Assembly (NCBI RefSeq): GCF_006438825.1
Contig: NZ_RCZP01000026.1
Span: 1-64,000, forward strand
Direction of reading: 5' to 3'
Source: Muricoccus nepalensis
Lineage (GTDB): Bacteria; Pseudomonadota; Alphaproteobacteria; Acetobacterales; Acetobacteraceae
DNA length: 64,000 bases
Shown here: one piece after another, positions 1 through 7,600 of the stretch
Layout: each line of letters begins with the position of its first letter
How positions within the stretch are numbered: position 1 is the first letter of the stretch
The notes under the pieces: model-generated
Database searches by the model: none
What the model was told of the DNA's origin: nothing
Seen by the model: only the letters and a program-made list of their open reading frames with translations
Program-made: the position numbers and the translations under genes

Positions 1-582
1 GAGCACCGCGTCCGCGCCGTCCTGGCGGAGGGCGGCCTGCACGGCGGCGAAGCTCGTGAAGGCCGTGAAGCCGCCGCCGATGACGATCTTGTCGACGCCC
101 GGCTGGAAGTCGGTCACGACGTCGCGCCCGGCGCCGCGCTCGAAGAGGAAGCGGTCGGCGCCGGCGCCGCCGGTGAGGACGTCGTTGCCGGCGCCGCCGT
201 CCAGCGTCTGGCTGCCGTCGCCGCCGACGAGGAGGTTGTCGAGGCTGTTGCCGGTGCCGGCGGCGCCGTCCTTCTCGACGGACATGTTCTCGACGTTGTC
301 GGGCAGGCGGTAGACGCGGGCGGAGGAGGCGACGGTGTCGATGCCGGCGCCCGCGGCCTCGACGACGCGGTCGCTCGGGTCCCACCAGACGAAGTAGGTG
401 TCGTCGCCCGCGCCGCCGTAGAGGGTGGAGCCGCCGCCGCCGCTGTAGAGGTAGTCGTTCTGGCCGGTGCCGTAGACCTGACCCCCCGCCGTGCGGGAGC
501 CGTCGATCCAGTTCAGCGGCTGGCCGCTGGCGGCCAGCAGCCGCCCGAACGCGTTGAGCTGGGATGTGATGATAACGGCCAT
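1..582 (-). CDS. RTX-type calcium-binding secreted protein (3' end outside window)
   Basis: The reading frame is open from an ATG at 582 to the left edge (194 codons), so the C-terminus is missing. A GGAGGG ribosome binding site lies 7 nt upstream of the ATG. Residues about 35-65 carry short Gly/Asp repeats (YGTGQND, LYGGAGDD). Residues about 115-140 carry classical RTX nonapeptides (LDGGAGNDV, LTGGAGADR), followed by a DFQPGVDKI stretch typical of the segment after RTX repeats in type I secreted proteins. Calcium binding and export by a type I system are family knowledge. No catalytic domain is visible. The 583-845 gap upstream holds an AT-rich block at about 605-650 that probably contains the promoter. 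Confidence 0.85.
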   Translation of the reverse strand, partial: MAVIITSQLNAFGRLLAASGQPLNWIDGSRTAGGQVYGTGQNDYLYSGGGGSTLYGGAGDDTYFVWWDPSDRVVEAAGAGIDTVASSARVYRLPDNVENMSVEKDGAAGTGNSLDNLLVGGDGSQTLDGGAGNDVLTGGAGADRFLFERGAGRDVVTDFQPGVDKIVIGGGFTAFTSFAAVQAALRQDGADAVL

Positions 583-845
583 TTTAGCCCTCCGAGGGCA
601 GCGTGGCAGAAAAATTCGTTTTGAAAAGTAAACTAAAGATTGATCATGTTTCGCCGCGTGGCGTGCCCGTGAGGGCGTGATCACGGGGCCGGGCCGGCGC
701 GCGCGGCAGCCCCGCGGCGCGGCCGTGCCGTCGGTCGTTTCGGGTGTTCAGGACCGCGAGGATGGTCCGGCCTTGCTGCCGGCGGTGCTTCAGGCTCGGC
801 CGGATGCTGGTGGCGCGCGGGGCGTTGCCGCCGCCGCGGCGCGCG

Positions 846-1445
846 TCAGGATCCCGTCCGGGCGGGACCGTCGAGAGGGACCACGCGGCCCGCGCCGCGC
901 GCTTCCGGCAAGGAGGTCCCCGCCGGTGCCGTGCCCCGTGATGGGCGGAGCGCCTCGATGGCCTGGCGGGCCTGGGTCCGCTCGGCCGCGGGCAACCACA
1001 GGCTCAGGCTCTCGGCCGAGACTCCGGGTTCGGCGTCGAAGACAAGCCGAACGCCGACCTGGCCTGCCCCGGCGCCAGTCGGCCGGACACGGCCGAGGGC
1101 GCGCGCGAGGCGCCCGCCGTTCGCCGGCGGCGACCGCTCGAGAAGCTCGGCCTCGCGCAGCGCGTCCAGGCTCCGGTGGCGGAACAGGAGCTGCCCGTCC
1201 TCGCCCTCGACCAGGATCAGCACGCGCCCGCTGGCCGGCTCCCCGAAGAGGGCGAGCTTGCCGCCGAGGTCGACGAGGTGGAGCCGCCCGGGCCTGGGCG
1301 GCAGGCGCTGCACCCGGGCGCCCTGGGGGCCGCCCGGCGCCTTGCGCGCCGTGGCCGGCCGCAGCCGGGGAAGCACGACGACGGCGATGACCAGGGCGGC
1401 TGCCGCGAGCAGCAGGCTGTCGGCCGGGTTGCTTCCCGTGATCAT
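846..1445 (-). CDS. hypothetical protein with one N-terminal membrane anchor
   Basis: 199 aa. The ATG at 1445 is chosen because the protein then begins directly with a hydrophobic segment (residues about 9-28, Ala/Leu/Val rich), followed by a basic stretch, giving an N-terminal anchor with a soluble domain of about 165 residues. A longer frame back to 1598 adds only Arg/Gly/Pro-rich sequence typical of noncoding high-GC DNA. The soluble part has beta-strand-like sequence (LHLVDLGGKLALFG, RVLILVEG) but I recognise no family. It resembles the FliO layout (short anchor plus small basic domain), but no flagellar genes are nearby, so I do not call it that. Confidence 0.6.
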   Translation of the reverse strand: MITGSNPADSLLLAAAALVIAVVVLPRLRPATARKAPGGPQGARVQRLPPRPGRLHLVDLGGKLALFGEPASGRVLILVEGEDGQLLFRHRSLDALREAELLERSPPANGGRLARALGRVRPTGAGAGQVGVRLVFDAEPGVSAESLSLWLPAAERTQARQAIEALRPSRGTAPAGTSLPEARGAGRVVPLDGPARTGS

Positions 1446-1747
1446 GGCATCGTGCCCTCCGCTGGCCGCGCTTCGGCCCGGGGCCGGTCGTTCTCGCCGG
1501 GGGCGGGGATCGGCCGCCGCCCCCGGGCCCGGGGAGCGCCCCGTGCCCGATCGCGCGCGAGCCGCGCCAATCCTAGCAACATCCGGCGTCCGATCCATTC
1601 ACGGCATCGGAAGTGGGCCGGAGGCCCGGCACGGTTCCGCGATCAGCCAGCATTTTGCCCCAACCCCGACGACGCGGCCGCAGCATCGGCGGAATGGATT
1701 AAGGCGAGGTTTCGGGGCTGCCTCGGCGTCCGCGCTGCCGTCCGGCG
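1446..1747. other. intergenic stretch without a recognisable gene
   Basis: About 300 bases between two minus-strand genes. The frames through it encode low-complexity Arg/Pro/Gly-rich peptides. A small patch around 1645-1710 is less GC-rich and may hold the promoter of the downstream membrane-anchored hypothetical. I saw no clear hairpin or operator. Confidence 0.4.
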
Positions 1748-2986
1748 CTACTCGCCCGCGGTGCCCGGCGCGGCCAGGGGCGCCTCGGCCGCGCCCCGGC
1801 GGGGGCGGCCGGCGCGGCGCGCCGCGTCGCGCCGCATCCGGCGCCGGCCGAGGTAGAGCACCCAGCCCGTCACGCCGAAGAGGGGCATCGCGAGGCTGGC
1901 CACCATCATCAGCGCCGTCCCGATCGGCCCGAAATAGGACCCGCTGTGCAGCGCGAGCATGCTGCCCATCAGGCGGTGGCCGAGCGGCTGGTCGGCGTAG
2001 CGGCGGTGCTCCACCACCTCGCCGGCGGCGTTGACGGCCATGCTGCTGCGGGCGTCCTCGTGCGGCGCCCCGGCCTCGACATAGGTGACGCGGAGCGGCT
2101 GGCCCGGCGCGGGCGGGCGGATCTGGGCGGTGCTGAAGGCGGGCCCCTCCCGCCGGAAGACGGCCCAGGCCGCGTCGACGTCGAGCGGCGGGCCCCGCCG
2201 CGCCGCGCGGCCCTCGCCCTCCGCCCGCGGCGGACCGGCCTCGGCGCCGGGGCGGGGGGCGCCCGTCAGGTCGTAGAGGGCCGTGCGGTACCAGTCGAAG
2301 GACCAGGAGAGGCCCGTCAGCCCGGCCAGGAGGTAGAGCGGCAGCGCCCAGGTGCCGATCACCGCGTGCAGGCGCCACAGCAGGGCGCGGCCGCGCAGGC
2401 GGGTGTCGATGCGGAACCAGCTCCGCCAGCTCAGCACCCGGCGCGGCCAGCGGAGGTAGAGGCCGGTGAGGGAGAGGAGGACGAGGGCGATGGTCGAGAC
2501 GCCGACGACGATCCGCCCCTCCGCGCCGGCGAGCAGCCAGCGGTGGAGCTCCCGCGTGGTGCGGAAGAAGCCCTCGCCCACGGGGGTGCCGAGGAGGGTG
2601 CCGTCATGGGGGTCGGCATAGCGCAGCTCGCGCCGGGGGCGGGCGCCGGGCGGTGGCGTCTCGCGCGGGGTGAGGAAGGCGCGGACCGGGCGGTCGGGCG
2701 CGGCGGCGAGGCCGAGCGAGGTGACCCGCGCGCCCGAGGCCGCCTCGATCCGCCCGATCAGCTCAGCCGGGGAGAGGACCGGGCCGGGACGCGGCGTCAC
2801 GCGGAGGACGCCTGGGTTGAGGGCGCGCAGGATCTCGTCCTGGTAGGAGAGCAGCCCGCCGGTGACGCCGACGACCATCAGCACCAGCCCGGCGGTGATC
2901 CCGATGAACCAGTGGATCTGGAACCAGACGGTGGTCCAGGCGGGAAGCCGGAGGAGCGGCCGGGCGCCGCGCGCGGCCACGCTCAT
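1748..2986 (-). CDS. PepSY-associated transmembrane protein, iron-regulated type
   Basis: 412 aa from the ATG at 2986. A start 19 codons upstream would add only a Pro/Arg-rich peptide. Four hydrophobic segments fit the PepSY-TM (PF03929) layout: an N-terminal one ending before SYQDEIL, a pair around residues 175-250, and a C-terminal one before the basic tail. Conserved histidines sit in IHWFIG, ELHRWL and RLHAVIGTW. The periplasmic loop (about 50-150) has the LTPRE/DPHDG pattern of the family. Such proteins are usually linked to siderophore or haem uptake and are thought to act as inner-membrane ferric-siderophore reductases. A Fur-like box 91-111 nt upstream supports iron control. No TonB receptor gene is in view. 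Confidence 0.85.
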   Translation of the reverse strand: MSVAARGARPLLRLPAWTTVWFQIHWFIGITAGLVLMVVGVTGGLLSYQDEILRALNPGVLRVTPRPGPVLSPAELIGRIEAASGARVTSLGLAAAPDRPVRAFLTPRETPPPGARPRRELRYADPHDGTLLGTPVGEGFFRTTRELHRWLLAGAEGRIVVGVSTIALVLLSLTGLYLRWPRRVLSWRSWFRIDTRLRGRALLWRLHAVIGTWALPLYLLAGLTGLSWSFDWYRTALYDLTGAPRPGAEAGPPRAEGEGRAARRGPPLDVDAAWAVFRREGPAFSTAQIRPPAPGQPLRVTYVEAGAPHEDARSSMAVNAAGEVVEHRRYADQPLGHRLMGSMLALHSGSYFGPIGTALMMVASLAMPLFGVTGWVLYLGRRRMRRDAARRAGRPRRGAAEAPLAAPGTAGE

Positions 2987-3076
2987 CACGGGCGGTCCGC
3001 GGCGGGGCGGGGAAGGCGGTCGGTCACGGGGTCGGGCTCCCATCGGCCGCGGGGGCGGCGGTCCCTCCCCGGTTAA

Positions 3077-3097
3077 TGCGAATCGTTGTCATTAGCA
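3077..3097 (-). promoter_or_regulatory. Fur box within the PepSY-gene promoter
   Basis: On the minus strand the 21-mer TGCTAATGACAACGATTCGCA is an imperfect palindrome close to the classical Fur box (GATAATGATAATCATTATC). It lies between a -35-like TTGCTA (3099-3094) and a -10-like ATTAAC (3077-3072) separated by 16 nt, so a bound repressor would block the promoter. It is 91-111 nt upstream of the PepSY start. I infer iron-dependent repression. Confidence 0.7.
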
Positions 3098-3137
3098 AGG
3101 AAGGCCGGGAGCAAGGGCGGCGGGGGCGGCGCCGCGC

Positions 3138-3545
3138 TCAGCCGTCCAGGTGCGCGCTGAACTTCGCCATCCAGAAGTTCGCGACCGCGTTGTTGGGTCC
3201 CGACCGCAGGCGGATGGTCCAGAGCGGCTCGGCCGGGTTGGCGGTCTCGATGAGGAAGTTCCAGCCGACGCGCCGGTCCGCGCCGTTGTGGACCGGCTCG
3301 GCCTGCCACTTGCGGACCAGGGCGTAGGGAACGAGCCGCGTCACGCGGCGGGAGGCGATGCCGAGCATCTCGTCGGCCGGGCTGAAGAGAAGGGTGGTGT
3401 CGCGGCCCTCCAGCGCGTCCTCCAGCCCCGGGCACTCCGCGACGAGGGCCGCGACGGCCTTGCGGCGGGCGGCGCGGGCCCGGAAGGCCCATCCCGCGAC
3501 CAGCACCAGCAGCGCGACCGCGCCGAGAACCGCCAGCGTCACCAC
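3138..3545 (-). CDS. hypothetical membrane-anchored protein
   Basis: About 135 aa. The frame continues upstream over the start of the divergent EcsC gene, so the true start must be internal. Two consecutive GTG codons (3545 and 3542) precede a hydrophobic helix (residues about 3-20, LAVLGAVALLVL) followed by an Arg/Lys cluster, which gives a sensible N-anchored protein. The soluble part is tryptophan-containing and ends MAKFSAHLDG. No family recognised. It shares the promoter region with the divergent EcsC-family gene. The gene is likely, but the exact start is uncertain. Confidence 0.55.
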   Translation of the reverse strand: MVTLAVLGAVALLVLVAGWAFRARAARRKAVAALVAECPGLEDALEGRDTTLLFSPADEMLGIASRRVTRLVPYALVRKWQAEPVHNGADRRVGWNFLIETANPAEPLWTIRLRSGPNNAVANFWMAKFSAHLDG

Positions 3546-3665
3546 AACCGTCCCCGCCCCCGTGCGCTCCCGGCCGGCGGGATAGGGCCAAGGTGGCGCG
3601 GGATCAACGCGGGGCCGCAGGGGGGGCAGATGCAACCCGGCCCCCCGCCCGCCATTTGTTTCCGC

Positions 3666-4493
3666 ATGAGCACCACATCGTCCGAGGGGGCGTCGACGAC
3701 GCTGCCCGCCCTGCTGACCCTTCCCGAGGACGCCCAGCTCGGCCTCGCCAAGGCGGTCGCGACGCTGGAGGGCCCCTCCGTCGCCGCCCGCCTGGCCGCG
3801 ATCGCCGGCACCCCGATCGAGGCCCTGAAGGCGCGCCTGCCCGTCAACGTCCGGGACCAGGTGGACGGCGCGGTGCGCAAGGCGCTGGAGAAGGCCTGGT
3901 CCACCGCGGTCGGCACCGAGCCGCGGCGGACCCCCTTCGGCATCGACGTCGCCTGGTTCCACCGCGGGGTCGCGGCGGCGAGCGGCGCGGCGGGCGGGGC
4001 CTTCGGGCTGCTCGGCACGGTCGCAGAGCTGCCCTTCTCGACCACTGTCCTGCTCCGCCAGATTGCGGCCGAGGCCGCCGCCGCCGGCGAGGACCCGCGG
4101 GCGCCCGCGACCGCCGCGGAGTGCATGGCCGTCTTCGCCATCGGCAGCCCCGCGAACACCGAGGACGACATGGCCGAGACCGGCTACTTCGCCGCCCGCA
4201 TCGCGCTGGCGCAGATGCTGCCGAACGCGGCCAGCAGCCTGGTCTCGGGCCTCGTGCCGGGCTTCCTGGGCGCCATCGCGGCGCGCTTCACGGGCACGGT
4301 CGGGCTCAAGCTCTCGGCCCAGGCGGTGCCGGTGATCGGGGCCGCGGCCGGGGCGGCGATCAACCTTGCCTTCCTCGAGCACTTCCGCAGCGTGGCGGCG
4401 GCGCATTTCCTCGTCCGCCGGCTGGAGCGCACCTACGGGGCCGAGCGGGTCCGCGCGGCCTACGACGCGCTGCGGGACGGCAACACGGCCTGA
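3666..4493 (+). CDS. EcsC family protein
   Basis: 275 aa from the ATG at 3666 (MSTTSSEG). An ATG 12 codons upstream would add a Pro-rich peptide. The protein has the EcsC domain (PF12787): an N-terminal helical part, a conserved central block around WFHRG and AFGLLGTVAELPFSTTVLLR, and a Gly/Ala-rich hydrophobic C-terminal part (PVIGAAAGAAINLAFLEHF) able to associate with membrane. The family is named after the third gene of the Bacillus ecs locus, but this protein is not beside an ABC transporter and its biochemical role is unknown. It stands as a single gene, divergent from the 3138-3545 hypothetical. Confidence 0.85.
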   Translation: MSTTSSEGASTTLPALLTLPEDAQLGLAKAVATLEGPSVAARLAAIAGTPIEALKARLPVNVRDQVDGAVRKALEKAWSTAVGTEPRRTPFGIDVAWFHRGVAAASGAAGGAFGLLGTVAELPFSTTVLLRQIAAEAAAAGEDPRAPATAAECMAVFAIGSPANTEDDMAETGYFAARIALAQMLPNAASSLVSGLVPGFLGAIAARFTGTVGLKLSAQAVPVIGAAAGAAINLAFLEHFRSVAAAHFLVRRLERTYGAERVRAAYDALRDGNTA

Positions 4494-4686
4494 GCGGGCC
4501 GGGGCGCTTCCCGCGTCCCGGATGACGCGGCGGCCGGGCGGAATGGGTCCCGTCCGGCGCGACGCCGGGGCGGGCTGTCCCGCCCTTTGGGACGTCCAAA
4601 TCTTGGGATCGAACCCGTTACGAATTTCTGTTGAAGCAACGATTTAGTAATGTCCTGTTACGACTCCGAACCATAGGACGAGTCGT

Positions 4687-7600
4687 ATGCCTCCTGCCAT
4701 CCGCCCCATCCTCTCCGGCACTGCCGACGCCGAGGCGCTCCAGGCGATGCCGCTCGTGGAGCCGGGCAACGCCGGCACGGACCTCTACGGCCTCGGCGGC
4801 AACGACACCCTCTACGGCTCGGCCTCCGCCGAGCGCCTGGACGGCGGCGAGGGGAACGACGTGCTGTTCGGCGGCACGGGCGAGAACACGCTCGTGGGCG
4901 CCGAGGGCGCCGACACGATCTACGGCGAGGCGGACGCCGACCTCGTCTACGGCGACGGGACGGACGGCAGCGGCGGCGGCGACGACACGGTCTTCGCGGG
5001 CGAGGGCGACAACACCGTCGAGGCCGGCGGGGGCGCGAACCTCGTCTACGCGGGCGCCGGCGCGGACCGGATCACCGCCGGGGACGGCAACGACGCGATC
5101 TTCGCCGGGGAGGGCGACAACACGGTCTTCGCGGGCGGCGGCAACAACGCCGTCTACGCCGGCGCCGGGAACGACCTCGTCACCGCCGGCGACGGCGACG
5201 ACACGATCATCCTGGGCGACGGCGACAACACCGTCCTCGCGGGCGGCGGCCGCAACACGGTCTACACCGGCGCGGGCGCGGACAGCATCACCGCGGGCAG
5301 CGGCGACGACACGATCGGGGCCGGCGAGGGCGACAACACGGTGGACGCCGGGGCCGGCAACAACACCGTCATCGGCGGCGCCGGCGCCGACGGCATCACC
5401 ACCGGCGGCGGGGACGACACGGTCTACGCGGGCGAGGGCGTCAACACGATCCGCACCGGCGGCGGCAACGACACCATCGTCTCCGGCGAGAGCGGCGACC
5501 TGATCGAGGCCGGCGGGGGCAACAACACCGTCTACGCGGGCGGCGGCAGCGACCGGATCACGGCGGGCGACGGCGACGACGTCGTCGTGGCCGGGGAGGG
5601 CGACAACACCGTCCTCGTCGGCGGCGGGCGCAACACCGTCTACGCGGGCGCGGGCGCGGACGTCATCACCGCGGGCGAGGGCGACGACGTCGTCGTGGCG
5701 GGCGAGGGCGACAACGTGGTCTCGCTCGGCGGGGGGGCGAACACCCTCTACGCCGGCGGCGGCAACGACCGGGTCACGACCGGCGACGGCGACGACACGG
5801 TCTTCCTCGGCGAGGGCGACAACGCCGCGACCCTTGGCGAGGGCAACAACACCGTCTACGCGGGGTCGGGCGCCGACACCGTGCTGACGGGCGGCGGCAA
5901 CGACATCGTCGCGGTCGGCGACGGGGCCAACGTCATCGATGCCGGGGACGGGGCCAACCTCGTCTTCGCGGGGGCGGGGGACGACCGGATCACGACCGGC
6001 GCCGGCAACGACACGATCGTCGGCGGCGAAGGCAGCAACGTCATCCTCGCCGGCGCGGGCGACGACACGGTCTATACCGGCGCGGGCAACGACACGATCG
6101 ACCTCGGCGGCGGCGCCAACCTGGCGGATGCGGGCGCGGGGGACGACCTCGTGACGGTCACCCTCGCCGCGGCCGGCAGCCAGGTCTTCGGGGGCGCGGG
6201 CACGGACACGCTGCGGCTGGCGATGACGGGCGCCGAGTGGCTCAGCGCGGCGAACCAGGCCGAGCTCGCCCGCCTCGACGCCGCCCTGGCGAGCCCGGAG
6301 GCGCGCGGCGGGCAATCCGTCATCTCGGCGCTCTGGGGCCTGACGGTGCAGGGCTTCGAGGCGCTGTCGGTTTCCGTCGATGGCCGGGTCGTGCCGGCGG
6401 GCGGCTGGCCGGTGGAGATCGCGCCCGTGGTGGCCGTGGAGGACGCGGCGACGCTGGCCGAGGACGAGGACGCCGAGGGCAGCTTCGTCCTCAACGACAC
6501 CGTGCCGGACGGCCCCGCCTCGGTCACCCTTCTCTCGGCGCCCGCGCGCGGCGCGCTGGAGGCGACCGCGGAGGGCGGCTGGCGCTACGCGCCGGGCGGC
6601 GACTACGACTTCCTGCGCGCGGGCGAGACCGCGACCGAGACCGTCGCCTACCGCGTCACCAACGCGGGCGGCGCCCATGGCGACGCCGTGCTGACGCTGA
6701 CCATCCTCGGCCGGAACGACGAGGCGACCATCGCGGGCGACGCCACGGGCCGCGTGACCGAAGACGGCGCGGACCTCACCGCCGCGGGCACGCTGCTGGT
6801 CACCGACGCCGACGCGGGCGAGGCGGCGTTCCAGGCCGTGGCGCCGGCCGCGCTGGCGGGCCGCTACGGCAACTTCACCTTCGACGAGGCCACGGGTGCG
6901 TGGTCCTACGCCGTCGACAACCGCCTGGCCGCGACCCAGGCGCTGCGGGAGGGGCAGTCGGTCACCGAGACCCTGACGGTCGCCTCCCTCGACGGGGCCG
7001 CCAGCAAGGGGATCGTCGTGACGGTGAACGGCGCCAACGACGCGCCGGCGCTGACGGGCGTCACGGCCGCCGCCGCCGCCATGGCGGAGGGGACGAGCCG
7101 GGTGACCTTCCTCATCGAGGGCAAGGACGCCGACAGCGCCCTCGTCAGCGCGAGCGTGGACTGGGGCGACGGCAGCCCCGCCCAGACCTGGCTCCTCGCC
7201 GGCGACGGGGCGGGCGGCTTCGCGCGGAGCGTGACGCACGACTTCGCGGCGGGCGGCGCGACCGTGTCGGTGGTGCTGTCCGACGGCACGCTCACCTCCG
7301 CGGCGTCGGGCCTCTCCGTCCTGGTGGGGCAGCCGCAACCCGCCTTCGCCACCCCCGTGCTGGCCAGCGGCGCGGCGGGCGCCGCCGGGGACGGCCCGAG
7401 CGTCGCGCCCTCGCTCTCGGGGGACGGGACGAAGGTCGCCTTCGAGAGCGCGGCGAGCAACCTCGTCGCCGGCGACGCGAACGGCGTGAGCGACATCTTC
7501 GTCAAGGACCTCTCGACGGGGGCCGTGACGCTCGTCAGCGGCGTGGAGGCGAACGGCGCCAGCCACGGCCCGGTGCTCTCCGCGGACGGCACGAAGGTCG

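Noticed and set aside
4798-6160. Regular short repeats as a possible CRISPR array
   Set aside because: The repeats are in-frame 27-bp codons of RTX nonapeptides with no unique spacers, and no cas genes are present.
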